In this document: positions 53,622-62,904 of the stretch, piece after piece
How the letters are laid out: each line of letters begins with the position of its first letter
Numbering within the stretch: the first letter of the stretch is position 1
Source: Geobacter argillaceus
Lineage (GTDB): Bacteria > Desulfobacterota > Desulfuromonadia > Geobacterales > DSM-12255
Reading direction: 5' to 3'
NCBI RefSeq assembly: GCF_007830735.1
Contig: NZ_VLLN01000003.1
Coordinates: forward strand, 135,327-199,326
Length of the DNA stretch: 64,000 nucleotides
Notes under the pieces: model-generated
Database searches by the model: none
What the model was told of the DNA's origin: nothing
The model's input: only the letters and a program-made list of their open reading frames with translations
Program-made: the position numbers and the translations under genes

Positions 53622-53825
53622 TTAATGGTCTTGAAACACTTTTTCCTTTTCGGCAAGGGTGAACCCGAGGGCAAGGATTATTTTCCGCTTGGTTTCCAGC
53701 CGGCAATTTTCTCCCTGCTCAATCCGGTCAATGGTAACAGCCGAAACCCCGGCCAGTCGGGCAAGTTCAGCCTTGCTTATGAGCTTAGCCTCACGGATTT
53801 TCTTTAGGCTATTCTTAGTTTTCAT
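53622..53825 (-). CDS. Small XRE-type helix-turn-helix protein
   Basis: A 67-aa Cro/C1-like DNA-binding protein: LKKIREAKLISKAELARLAGVSAVTIDRIEQGENCRLETKRKIILALGFTLAEKEKVF. The HTH is nearly the whole protein. The ATG at 53825 is used; the longer frame to 53879 covers the promoter. It heads the pilMNOPQ operon, with a promoter and an imperfect palindrome directly upstream, so autoregulation and control of pilM-Q are plausible. Confidence 0.82.
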   Translation of the reverse strand: MKTKNSLKKIREAKLISKAELARLAGVSAVTIDRIEQGENCRLETKRKIILALGFTLAEKEKVFQDH

Positions 53826-53838
53826 GCAATTTCCATTG

Positions 53839-53887
53839 AAATTTTGGATAGTTCCACAAAATTTACAGTAATTAAACATATTGTCAA
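53839..53887 (-). promoter_or_regulatory. Candidate promoter and operator of the HTH-pilMNOPQ operon
   Basis: On the minus strand TTGACA (53887-53882), 16-nt spacer, TAAATT (53865-53860). The inverted repeat AAATTTTG / CAAAATTT (53839-53846 and 53857-53864) overlaps the -10 and start region, a position suited to repression by the HTH protein. Confidence 0.5.
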
Positions 53888-54038
53888 GAAATTAAGCAAA
53901 ACTACATTTAACTAACACAAAAAAACGTAATACTTTTGGAGCATTACGCGCTACCGAACCTCCTGATCAATAAAATTGGAATGAGAAATCTAATGTGCTT
54001 TTCTTCGTCAAGTCTGGGCCGAACTTAAGTAACTTTTT

Positions 54039-54407
54039 TCAGTACGCATACAAAACCGAGAGGAGAGCACGCTCGTTCGGGTTAACCTCTTTTTCTCCTG
54101 CCGCTTCTATCCGGTACATCCCGGGCATGTGCTTGGGGGAGACCCCTGAACTGGTTCCCGTCACTCCACTCCCGGATTCGAGATAGTCGATTCCCGACGA
54201 ATCGGAGTTCCCCGGTGTCGCGTCGACAATCTTGGAGTAGACCTTGTAATTACCGGAGCCTCCGGCCCCTGCCAGTGTGAAGGTAATGTCAGGAGACTGC
54301 TTCGGGTCGGAGCTGAGAACTGCCCCGGTGCACGCAGTCCACTGGGCGGTTGAGTTGTTCAGTTTCTGGCTGAGGCAATTGCTGGACGGGATAGCGAGTA
54401 GTTCGTT
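54039..54407 (-). pseudogene. C-terminal fragment of a second pilX-like gene
   Basis: An open frame of about 122 codons without a start, bounded upstream by a stop at the edge of the IS630 remnant. It ends GEKEVNPNERALLSVLYAY and includes YKVYSKIVDATPG and SSGIDYLESGSGVTGT, clearly homologous to the end of the intact gene at 55142-55765 (for example YSKIVDTVPG, SSGIDYLDPGIGVAGT, LSVLYAY). By eye roughly half of the residues match, so this is a diverged paralogue or allele rather than a recent duplicate. Its signal/helix N-terminus is missing. Confidence 0.8.
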
Positions 54408-55130
54408 TCACTAATTATTTACAAATAATGCCATGTTGCCATAATTGCCCCAAATCACATGAGGTGGCGATCATGGCACAAAAAACAATGCGGGCTCCAC
54501 TGACACTCTCTGACGAAAGCAGAAAATTACTTACCGAGCTTTCAGGCTCTATGACGGCACCAGCACGAGAAGTAGTTCGTGCCAAAGTGCTGCTCCATTA
54601 TGCCAATGGTGCTGAGATCAGTAGCATTAAGCGCCATGTCGGAATCAGTAGACCAGCTATTTACAAATGCATTGACAAGGTTCTTGCTGCCGGAGCCCAA
54701 GCTGGGTTGAAAGATACATATCACAGCCCCAAAGAGCCTGAAATTCTGGATGACGCCAAAGCATGGGTTGTTAACTTGGCATGCACAACGCCCAGGATCA
54801 TGGGCTTGCTTCTGAGTTATGGACACTATCTGCACTTGCACGCTATGTGGCCAATCATGCCGCAGAAGCAGGATTTCCCCGCTTGACGAGTGCAGTCAAG
54901 GCTACCATCTGGCGTATTTTGAATGAGCACGACATAAAACCTCATCGGATTCGCTATTATCTTGAAAAAGGTGATCCCGAGTTCGAGCAGAAGATGCGGG
55001 AGGTGCTCATGGTCTATCAAGATGTTTCGCTTTTTCCGGCTGGGGCAACTGACGATAACCTGACTCCGTGACGGCAAATTCAGCAATTTAAATTTGCCCG
55101 CTGTAACCATTTGAAGTTCTTTGACAATTC
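54408..55130 (+). mobile_element. IS630-type insertion sequence remnant
   Basis: A/T-richer segment containing a broken transposase gene, inserted between the truncated pilX fragment and the end of the intact pilX. Ends are estimated from the limits of pilX homology; I could not identify terminal inverted repeats with confidence. Confidence 0.55.
54473..55071 (+). pseudogene. IS630-family transposase, frameshifted and truncated
   Basis: The first frame (ATG 54473, GAGGTGG upstream) encodes the N-terminal HTH region LTLSDESRKLLTELSGSMTAPAREVVRAKVLLHYANGAEISSIKRHVGISRPAIYKCIDKVL. Homology moves to another frame at about 54791-54796 (a missing base near CCCAGG) and continues as DHGLASELWTLSALARYV, AAEAGFPRLTSAVKATIWRILNEHDIKPHRIRYYLEKGDPEFEQKM. 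It then stops at 55071, before the DDE catalytic domain. It cannot make active transposase. Confidence 0.85.
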
Positions 55131-55141
55131 TCAAGATGACA

Positions 55142-55765
55142 TCAGTAAGCATAAAGGACCGAAAGCCCTGCCTTCACATTCGGGTTAACGGCTTTCTCGC
55201 CCTGAACCTCAATAGTGAAGAGACTTGGAGTCCTTGGCGTCTGCGTACTCGAATTCGTCCCGGCTACCCCAATTCCCGGATCAAGGTAGTCGATTCCACT
55301 ACTGTCAATGAGGCCTACTCCAGGCACAGTATCGACGATCTTGCTATACACCTTGAAATTCCCCCCCTGATTGGCTCCCTGCAAGGTAAAAACGGCATCA
55401 GGAGATACCTTGGGGTCGACACTTTTCCCGGCAGGATCGACCCAAGCGGCAGTGGGCTTGGTAAGCTTTTCCCTGAGATTAGGCCCAAGTACCAAACCGA
55501 GTTTGTCGGCCGCACCAAGATTATTCGCGAGGACAATCCGGTTGCTCGAATAGTTCGCCATTAAGAGAGGAAGAATTGTCTTGGTCACGACCTCGACCCC
55601 CCCATAGGATGCTTCCAGCGAGTTCCGATAGACTTTCTGGGCCGCTGACATTTTAGTTCCGATCAGCACGTAGTATAAGAGCGTCATTATGATCCCGAGG
55701 ATAAGCATGGTAAACATCAATGCCGTAAGCAGCGCTATTCCGTTTTGATTCCGCAGATGTTTCAT
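55142..55765 (-). CDS. pilX: PilX-like minor pilin assembly protein
   Basis: A 207-aa protein. The N-terminus NQNGIALLTALMFTMLILGIIMTLLYYVLIGTKMSAAQKVYRNSLEASYGGVEVVTK is the PilX N-terminal domain (hydrophobic helix, Ala/Tyr-rich start of the soluble part). The C-terminal half (YSKIVDTVPGVGLIDSSGIDYLDPGIGVAGT...) recurs in the fragment at 54039-54407. Last intact gene of the pilY1-fimT-pilV-pilW-pilX run, 17 bp after pilW. Confidence 0.85.
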   Translation of the reverse strand: MKHLRNQNGIALLTALMFTMLILGIIMTLLYYVLIGTKMSAAQKVYRNSLEASYGGVEVVTKTILPLLMANYSSNRIVLANNLGAADKLGLVLGPNLREKLTKPTAAWVDPAGKSVDPKVSPDAVFTLQGANQGGNFKVYSKIVDTVPGVGLIDSSGIDYLDPGIGVAGTNSSTQTPRTPSLFTIEVQGEKAVNPNVKAGLSVLYAY

Positions 55766-55782
55766 AGATCACCGCCTGCCGG

Positions 55783-56955
55783 TTATTGAATCAGGTTCTT
55801 GGGGCGAACGACTATGGTGTAGACTTTCCACCGGTAATTCTGCCAGCCCGCGCCGATCCGAGCCTGCAGATCGAACCTTCTGCCCATGATCGTTGCTCCG
55901 CCGTCAAACGATTCTCCCACATCAACGGTTTGGGAGGGATAGGTAAAGAAGAGATCCTTCGTCCCCTCCTGGGCGAGAATGTAAACTCGTATCTCCCTGA
56001 GCTGCTGCCTGATCAGATCAGGCGTCGCCGGTGCGACAGTCGTATGGGTGTTGACAAACCCCATGCCGGTATCAAGGCCGTATACGACCTGCATATCGGC
56101 GACACAATCCAGGAGCGGCATTACTGGATCAAAGCCCCCCCCCGAGTGGGTGGCCGTTGCTTTGTACAGAATCCCCGTATTGGGTGCACAGGATGTCGGC
56201 ATTTTCGCCGGACTCCTCACATAGTAGTCGGCACGGTTGAATGGCATCCTCAGCGAGGATAGGGAACTTATGCCGTAAATGACAAACGAATCGCCATCCT
56301 GGTGGGGCAGGGTCAAGGTCGAATAGGTACCAAAAGTGGTGTAAAATTTTCCACTGGAATCCACCATGAGCTGGCGGGTGGGGGGGGTCGAGATCAGCGA
56401 ATTCTTGACAACGATGACCTGATCGGATGAGGCCAGGTCCCGGTCAGTCGTCCCCCACGTCCGGATTGACTTGCCACCGCTGGAGAACGATACGTTCGTC
56501 CATTTTTTTGCAGTGGCGTTGGTTCCCGCCACCGTGGACTTGATGACCAGATACTTGGACCCGTGGCTGTCGCTATCCTGATTGAAGGTCGTTTCGCTGC
56601 TCTGGATGGCGCGCGGAGGATTTGCCGGGGCATCATTGAACGAAGTAGCGGAAATTCCCATGGGCCAGAAGGCTGTAGGGTACGATGCAGCCACATCAAC
56701 TTCACTGTACATGGTGGCCGCAGGTGCTGCCTGAAAAGTCCAAGGGAGACCAAAACCGGCCTGCTCAAGGTCTGCCCTCAGGAGTTCGAGCCCCACGATC
56801 CCCTCGATCTGGGTCTCCACCGACTTGGACTGTTGTATTGACTTTTTAACGACGGTATCAAAGGTTCCCGCAGTTATTATAATGACAATCAGGAATATCG
56901 CCATCACGATGATCAACTCGATCAGTGTGAATCCTCGCGTATCTTGTATAATCAT
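55783..56955 (-). CDS. pilW: PilW-like minor pilin
   Basis: A 390-aa prepilin-like protein. The prepilin cleavage motif is RGFTLIELIIVMAIFLIVIIITAGTF (Gly-Phe-Thr, Glu at +5), followed by a long soluble domain with DCVADMQVVYGLDTGMG and a C-terminal basic-aromatic end. GAGGAA precedes the ATG at 56955. Likely part of the pilus-priming complex. Confidence 0.85.
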   Translation of the reverse strand: MIIQDTRGFTLIELIIVMAIFLIVIIITAGTFDTVVKKSIQQSKSVETQIEGIVGLELLRADLEQAGFGLPWTFQAAPAATMYSEVDVAASYPTAFWPMGISATSFNDAPANPPRAIQSSETTFNQDSDSHGSKYLVIKSTVAGTNATAKKWTNVSFSSGGKSIRTWGTTDRDLASSDQVIVVKNSLISTPPTRQLMVDSSGKFYTTFGTYSTLTLPHQDGDSFVIYGISSLSSLRMPFNRADYYVRSPAKMPTSCAPNTGILYKATATHSGGGFDPVMPLLDCVADMQVVYGLDTGMGFVNTHTTVAPATPDLIRQQLREIRVYILAQEGTKDLFFTYPSQTVDVGESFDGGATIMGRRFDLQARIGAGWQNYRWKVYTIVVRPKNLIQ

Positions 56956-56995
56956 TGCTCTGTTCCTCGATCGCATAATAATTCGTACCGGCCGG

Positions 56996-57406
56996 TTATC
57001 GGGCTATGGAAATGGGGGCCATAACCCTATTCTGGTACTGCATTCCCTTGTAATTCCATCTGATCACCACAATCAGCTGCTTTGAAGTCGGCCCTACCGA
57101 GTCGGTCGACAATACTTGGGAACTGCGGTCCACATAAATCCTTTTCCCGGCCCCCCGAACCTTGCTGGCAGTGGAAATCGTCGCGTAAGTAGCAGCGATG
57201 GCGTCGAAACCCTGCCCTTTCAGTTCGTTCATGTAGCGCTCACCCATATATACCGCCTCATCGCGCAACTGGTTCTTCAGATTGAACTCCATTGCCACAT
57301 TCACCGCTTCCAAAAGGCCCAGCATCCCAACCATCATGATGACAATGGCGACCATTACCTCCACCAGAGTGAATCCGTTGCTATTTTTGTTCAATGTTGT
57401 TAGTGA
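56996..57406 (-). CDS. pilV: PilV-like minor pilin
   Basis: A 136-aa prepilin: NSNGFTLVEVMVAIVIMMVGMLGLLEAVNVAMEFNLKNQLRDEAVYMGERYMNEL, with the GFTLVE processing site and the PilV pattern after it. GTG at 57406 preceded by GGGGGAATT is chosen; a longer ATG frame has no family support. It overlaps fimT by 26 bp. Confidence 0.88.
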   Translation of the reverse strand, partial: SLTTLNKNSNGFTLVEVMVAIVIMMVGMLGLLEAVNVAMEFNLKNQLRDEAVYMGERYMNELKGQGFDAIAATYATISTASKVRGAGKRIYVDRSSQVLSTDSVGPTSKQLIVVIRWNYKGMQYQNRVMAPISIAR

Positions 57407-57866
57407 CACAATTCCCCCCGGTGCGCTTGCCCAGATTGATTCTCGCCGCCGAAATAACGAGGCTGTCAACGGCTGCCGCATTGACCACGGTAAGATCGTT
57501 GTATGGATCAACGCAGAGCGACCTTTCGCTACCGTTGGCCAACCCAGCGGTATCAAACGTTATAGTCCCTGCAGAACTCCAGACGACGGCATATCCGAGG
57601 GTCTTCTGCGACACAGGCGGTACTGACGTGACAGTAGACGAATAGACTTGGAACAGGCCGCTGCTGATCGCCACGCTGCGCGCTCTCTTGGTGTAGAGGG
57701 CCTGTGACCGGACGTCCATGAGGTCACCGTACATAGTTTTCGCCTGGGTTTCGATGGCGGCCTTTTTCTGCATCGATTGCCAGCTTAGCGTGGCAATGCT
57801 CCCAAGGATGGCAATGACCGCTATGACAAGCATTAACTCGATCAGCGAAAAGCCGTGGTTGCGCAT
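57381..57866 (-). CDS. fimT: FimT/GspH-family prepilin
   Basis: A 161-aa prepilin: HGFSLIELMLVIAVIAILGSIATLSWQSMQKKAAIETQAKTMYGDLMDVRSQALYTKRARSVAISSG, with the GFSLIE site and the GspH/FimT pattern that follows. It begins one base after the pilY1 stop. Role as a minor pilin or in DNA binding by the pilus tip is possible but not shown. Confidence 0.88.
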   Translation of the reverse strand: MRNHGFSLIELMLVIAVIAILGSIATLSWQSMQKKAAIETQAKTMYGDLMDVRSQALYTKRARSVAISSGLFQVYSSTVTSVPPVSQKTLGYAVVWSSAGTITFDTAGLANGSERSLCVDPYNDLTVVNAAAVDSLVISAARINLGKRTGGNCVTNNIEQK

Positions 57867-57867
57867 G

Positions 57868-60800
57868 TCAGTGTTCCTGAATGTGAAGGATCTTCTTCAC
57901 CGGCTTATTCTGACTGTTACTGATGATCGGTGGAGCATCTGAAGGGGGCTTGCCGGTCATTGGCGTCTGCATGCGCCGATTCCCCTTGTCAGTAAAGGCA
58001 GTGGACAGGTCAACCTCCTTGAACTCGCCGGTGGAAAGCTGGATAAGTGCTTTGCCCTTCAATGCGCCGGCATCCGCCTGGCCACCGGTATCAAACTTGA
58101 CACCCCAGAGGAAGGAATTGCCGCCAAAGCCACAGATATCCATCGTTGGTTTGAATGAAGTAAAAAAGACCGTGCCGTTGGGAAGGGCAACCGTGTCCGT
58201 AACCACCCGCTCGGCACCTTCAGAGGCAGTAGCAGCATCTAGGTCTATTTGCCATCCCGGAGCACCGGTGGCAAGCGCAGAAACAGAACTCGTCTGGTTG
58301 ACCAGAGATCCGGTTATCGCGGCAGTGCAGGTTTTGTCCAGCAAATTGCCCGGCAGGGTGGTGGTGTTGTAACAGGGATCCTTGATCCCGTAAAGGGACC
58401 GACTGCCGCTACTGTCGTCCAGAGAAGAGCTGTTGCGGAAGAAATACCGGCCAGTGCCGAAGTAGAGCCAGAGATTCCGGTTCTTCTTGTCCTGGAGCCG
58501 GGAAATGGCGGTCGTTACCGGACCGATATCGTCGATGATCACGTTCCAGCGCCACGGATTGACCAGATCATTGGGGTCAGTACTTTCCATGGTCATTATC
58601 CTGCCAACGCCTCCCTTGGTCCAGGTGCCATCAACAGCTTGCTTCACATACCCCACATAGATGGCGTCGTCCTGGTAGTTCCCCACTGCCGTCGGGTTGG
58701 CCCTATCGACATCGATGGCACCTCCGATCATGGAACCGACAAAAGCGTTGGGAATGTTTGTATCAATAGTCTTGACCAGAGTTCCATTCTGCAAGTCGAC
58801 GACAAAGAATTTCAGATTCTGGTTGGAGGTCCCGAGGAACTGGTGGCTTGAGGTATCGATCGGCCCAGTGGGGCCGGAACCGAACACCGCGAACCACTTG
58901 CCATTCTTCTGGGAGTTGCCGACACGGACAATGGCCGGCCCTCCGGTGGCATAGCCCAGCGCAGGGTTGTTGAACTCCCAGAGAAGTGCAGGACTGTTTG
59001 GATCGGTAACGTCAAAGGCAAAATAGGAGGAATAGCCGAGTCCAGGATTATTGGTCGTGTCACTCGGGTCGGTAATCGGGGTCTGCACGCAGTTGGCACC
59101 GGCGGCGCAGGTCTTCTGGGAGGCCCCCCCCAGCCCCATGCCGCCGATGACCACAGTGCGCCAGGTGTTGCGCGTCGCGTCGAGATTATTGTTGCTGTCC
59201 ACTACCGAGCCGAGTGTCGATTTGTCGCAGGTGTCATAGGTCCCCCGGACGCAGGTGCCGACACCGGTGTAGCCGATGCTGGCATCGAAGATGGAGGTCC
59301 GGCCGTCGAGGTAGTAAAGGTGGCCGTAAGCCGGATCGACCATATATTGGAGGTAGGGAAGGACGTTCTTGGGAATATAGGCCCACTGCTCATTGCCCAG
59401 GTTACTGCCGCTCAGGGTCGCCTTCTGGAAGCCGGATGCCTGCACTGACAGGAGACCGAGATTGAATGCGTGGAACATGCCGTCGTTGCCCCCCACATAA
59501 ACCATGCCGCGCCCTTTGTATTGGTTGGAGTTGATGTAGGAAAGGTAGGAATTGTCATTATACCCGCCAGGGGGGGGCAGATTGTAGGTATTGAGCCTCA
59601 CGGTTGACTGCACCCTGGGCGTTGAGGAGATGATGTCCCCCAGTCGCCAGACGCCGCTGCTGATACTGTTCGTTACCGGGTCCTTGATGTCGACGCTCCT
59701 GCTCCGGTACCCTGCCTGCTCCTGGCCATGCACCCAATTGATCAGCGTCGGCGCATTGGTGGCCGTCACATTGAGGTAAGGAGCAAGAGTTGCGGCATTA
59801 CTGGCCACGGAGCCGCCGGGGAAAGTGGCCGAAGAGAAGTCGATCAGCGTGCTGCCGTTGATAGAGGTCTTGATGGTCCGGGGCGAACTGCTGATATTGC
59901 GCGCCCAGAGGAGTTTGCCGGCCCGCCAGATGCTCTTCACGTAATCCGGGTCGATCAGGCCGCCGATGGCAGTGTAGCTGCTACCGTCGCCGTTGATGTC
60001 CTTGTAGAGTTGCACCATGGTCTTGTTCGAAGATGAGTCAAAAGCGAAGCGGGCGACATAGTCATTGATGAGATTCAGTTTCAAATCTCCGTCCGTATCC
60101 TCCCTAATGGTACTGTTATTGATGTAGGGGTCCACATAGTACCAAAGGTTCTGCATCTCACCAATCCAAGAGGCAGAAGTGGAGTTTTCAAAATTTTTCT
60201 TCGGATAGAAAACGGCCTGGAGAATATTGGCGCCACTCCCCTCGCTGTTGCTGAGAATGGAGGCCGCAGTACCCGAAGCCGCCTTGGCCGCAACGGTAGA
60301 GAATGCCGAGTCGAGTTGGCCGTAGAGGGTCGTGGGGTCGGCTGCCGCAAAAAGCGTTGTTCCACCGTTGGTGGCAGTATTGGTCATGAGCGTTTTCGGA
60401 TCACAAAGATCGGGCTGACCGCTCGTCTGAGGTCCTGAGTAGACCACATAGGTCGAGATGGATTCACTCGCCGCCTGAGGAGTGGTCGTGATTGCCGTGC
60501 TGGCCAACGATGTAGACTTGATGTTGCGGTTTTTTGCCACCCAGGCAAGGTTGGCAATGCTCCTGCTCCCGGAATATGCCGGGCATTTGCCCGTTGAATC
60601 GTATCCGTGGTTTTTTGCCGGGTCATAGCCCGTACTCCCCGGATTGTAAGTAGTTCCGGTCTTGGTGATATAGGGAACCTGGGAGGCATACAGCGTTGCC
60701 AGGGACTCGGAAGCCGTGTTCTGGTCGGCCGTGGACATCCCGTCGGTAATAAGCAGGACATTGTTCGACTGGCACCGGTACTGCGACGGATTTTTGCTGG

Positions 60801-62904
60801 TGTCGTAGCTCGTCGCCGTGTTAGGAGCGGGGAGCGAGCTGAAATTGGCATCGCTTCTGCTCGTCGGCGGTGAAACGGTATAATCGTTCGTCCGGGCGAA
60901 GTACCCCATGGCAGAGTAGAAAGCTTCGGCAAAAGGTGTCCATGAAGTTGCCGGAATGTCGTCAATACTTTTAATGAGTCCGGCACTGTGACTCCCCTTT
61001 GACGGTACGCAGTACTGACCGCTCGGGGTAAGGCCGGAGCAATCCGAGTCGACGTTACAGGCGGTTGTTGTCGTGACCGAACAGCTGCCCGCACCGACGT
61101 AAGAGATGATTTTACCGCCATCCGTCAGAGAGAGCGCGCCACAGGTCTCCCCGCTCGGGCAGTCCGTATTCAGATAACACATCCTTGTCGTGCTTACGGA
61201 ACACGCCTTTGCGCACGGAATCGAACCGGTGCCGCCACATTCGGAACCCGAGCCGTTATTCTGGAATGTCATGGCGCCGAAGCGAATCCGGTCGCTGTAT
61301 TTGTCTACCAATCCCGTCGGCGGTGTGGCAAGGCCAACCTTTGCCGTCAAAACCCCAACTTGGGTTAAATTAGTCAGACCCTGTTGCATGACAAAGCCCG
61401 GGATGGTGGCACTGGTGGTGGCAGTGGACGTGGACGACGGGTCCACCACCGGGTTTGTGGTGACGTTTGCATTGCAGTAATTCTGTATCTGCGTCACGTC
61501 ACAGGGGCTGGAAAAAGTGTTGGTTACGGTGTTATAGCATGCGCCCAAATACCCCGTGGAGGTGATGCCGTTGATAGTATATGTCAATGCACTCGAGCAA
61601 ATCGAAATCCCTGAATTCGGATCCGTAATAGCGGAAGGAAGGACAGTGGCGTAGACGGATTGGCACTCGCCTTCCAAGGGGCTCAGGTTGCCGGAGTATC
61701 CACCGGCGATATTGAGGATGCCCCAGTAGCAGTTGTGCAGCACATGGTTCCACATGCTGGTGGGGTTGAGTGCCCCGCTTCCCGCACCCACGCAGGACTT
61801 GCTGTCGTTTTGAAACGAGCCGAGATTCGGCGGAGTGCCGCTCACCACGCCTATCCAGTCATTCATCGCGGAAAGACAGGCGGTTGCGTTATAGACCCCC
61901 GCATAGATCTCGATGTACGTCTGGCCGTACTCGGTCGCCAGACTCTGGGTCGAGCCGATGCCTCCCGGCGTCCCCCCCCTGATGGCGAAGGTCAGATTCA
62001 CTCCCGATACCGCCTTGAGAAAATCCCGCCCTGAGCAGCCGCGCGACTCGGCGACCAGGACATTATTTACGGTATCGAACTTACCGCCGGTCAGGATCTT
62101 TTTTTCGATGTCGAACTTGGACGCGGTGAGCCAGTTCAAAAAGTTGCCGCTCGCGACAAATCCGGTGGAACCTGTCGTTACCACCGCCTCCGGTGTGCCC
62201 GCGGTGTTCACACAAAAATAACTGGGCGTTCCGGCCGAGTAGGTGCAGGTCCCCGGCATCGCAGCACCGCTCGTGAATTTATTGGTGGTGAAATCATAGC
62301 TGTAGGTGGCGGTAGTATCGAAATAGCCGTAGTACGTGGTCGTACCGGAGTAGCTGGTGTCGTAGCACTGGCGAGTGGAGTTACATTTATTGTTACAGGT
62401 ATCGCCGGCAGTTATGGCGCTGCAGGTCGTATCCGCAGAACAGGCTATCGGCGTGACCGTGGTCGTGGTCACCACAGCGGTTTTACAGGTATTTTTTTTG
62501 TTGCCTGCCAGGAAACAGGTATCACCCACAACCCCGCCGGGATTGGGCGGCTGACAGTCCGTATCTTTCGTGCAGGCTGCCGCAGTAGTCGTGGTTGTGG
62601 TCGTGGAGCTTGCTATACAATAGCCCGTGGGCATGCCGGCTGCAGAGCAGGTTGAGTCCGTAGTACATGCGGTTGTGGGGGCATTGGCGCAGTACATGTT
62701 GGTGGTATCCTGATACTGCAGGTCGTACATACTGGCCGAGTTATCGATCATCAGCAGCAGGTTCGGCTTCAAGCCGGCGGTGATGAACGGCGGGGTGATG
62801 CAGTACTGGTTCCCCGGATCTGCCTGAGCGGCAACGGGCAGCAACAGCACAAACAGGTACACAGATGCAATACCGCCAAAAAACCTTCCGCAAATCCCCT
62901 TCAT
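57868..62904 (-). CDS. pilY1: PilY1-like pilus tip/adhesin protein
   Basis: A 1678-aa exported protein, clearly longer than the roughly 1160-aa Pseudomonas PilY1. Signal peptide (VYLFVLLLPVAAQA), then a vWA-like N-terminal part with the MIDAS-type MIDNSASM (about residue 52). A Cys- and Thr-rich segment follows (about residues 70-200: TCSAAGMP, TTTTTTTAAAC, DTDCQPPNPGG, TCNNKCNS). The middle has repeated Ser/Thr-rich areas and DTDGDLKLN (about 930), a possible Ca site; the C-terminal third (for example QWAYIPKNVLPYLQYMVDPAYGHLYYLDG, WRTVVIGGMGLGG) is the PilC/PilY1 beta-propeller. Heads the minor pilin operon behind a possible sigma-54 promoter. Confidence 0.9.
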   Translation of the reverse strand: MKGICGRFFGGIASVYLFVLLLPVAAQADPGNQYCITPPFITAGLKPNLLLMIDNSASMYDLQYQDTTNMYCANAPTTACTTDSTCSAAGMPTGYCIASSTTTTTTTAAACTKDTDCQPPNPGGVVGDTCFLAGNKKNTCKTAVVTTTTVTPIACSADTTCSAITAGDTCNNKCNSTRQCYDTSYSGTTTYYGYFDTTATYSYDFTTNKFTSGAAMPGTCTYSAGTPSYFCVNTAGTPEAVVTTGSTGFVASGNFLNWLTASKFDIEKKILTGGKFDTVNNVLVAESRGCSGRDFLKAVSGVNLTFAIRGGTPGGIGSTQSLATEYGQTYIEIYAGVYNATACLSAMNDWIGVVSGTPPNLGSFQNDSKSCVGAGSGALNPTSMWNHVLHNCYWGILNIAGGYSGNLSPLEGECQSVYATVLPSAITDPNSGISICSSALTYTINGITSTGYLGACYNTVTNTFSSPCDVTQIQNYCNANVTTNPVVDPSSTSTATTSATIPGFVMQQGLTNLTQVGVLTAKVGLATPPTGLVDKYSDRIRFGAMTFQNNGSGSECGGTGSIPCAKACSVSTTRMCYLNTDCPSGETCGALSLTDGGKIISYVGAGSCSVTTTTACNVDSDCSGLTPSGQYCVPSKGSHSAGLIKSIDDIPATSWTPFAEAFYSAMGYFARTNDYTVSPPTSRSDANFSSLPAPNTATSYDTSKNPSQYRCQSNNVLLITDGMSTADQNTASESLATLYASQVPYITKTGTTYNPGSTGYDPAKNHGYDSTGKCPAYSGSRSIANLAWVAKNRNIKSTSLASTAITTTPQAASESISTYVVYSGPQTSGQPDLCDPKTLMTNTATNGGTTLFAAADPTTLYGQLDSAFSTVAAKAASGTAASILSNSEGSGANILQAVFYPKKNFENSTSASWIGEMQNLWYYVDPYINNSTIREDTDGDLKLNLINDYVARFAFDSSSNKTMVQLYKDINGDGSSYTAIGGLIDPDYVKSIWRAGKLLWARNISSSPRTIKTSINGSTLIDFSSATFPGGSVASNAATLAPYLNVTATNAPTLINWVHGQEQAGYRSRSVDIKDPVTNSISSGVWRLGDIISSTPRVQSTVRLNTYNLPPPGGYNDNSYLSYINSNQYKGRGMVYVGGNDGMFHAFNLGLLSVQASGFQKATLSGSNLGNEQWAYIPKNVLPYLQYMVDPAYGHLYYLDGRTSIFDASIGYTGVGTCVRGTYDTCDKSTLGSVVDSNNNLDATRNTWRTVVIGGMGLGGASQKTCAAGANCVQTPITDPSDTTNNPGLGYSSYFAFDVTDPNSPALLWEFNNPALGYATGGPAIVRVGNSQKNGKWFAVFGSGPTGPIDTSSHQFLGTSNQNLKFFVVDLQNGTLVKTIDTNIPNAFVGSMIGGAIDVDRANPTAVGNYQDDAIYVGYVKQAVDGTWTKGGVGRIMTMESTDPNDLVNPWRWNVIIDDIGPVTTAISRLQDKKNRNLWLYFGTGRYFFRNSSSLDDSSGSRSLYGIKDPCYNTTTLPGNLLDKTCTAAITGSLVNQTSSVSALATGAPGWQIDLDAATASEGAERVVTDTVALPNGTVFFTSFKPTMDICGFGGNSFLWGVKFDTGGQADAGALKGKALIQLSTGEFKEVDLSTAFTDKGNRRMQTPMTGKPPSDAPPIISNSQNKPVKKILHIQEH

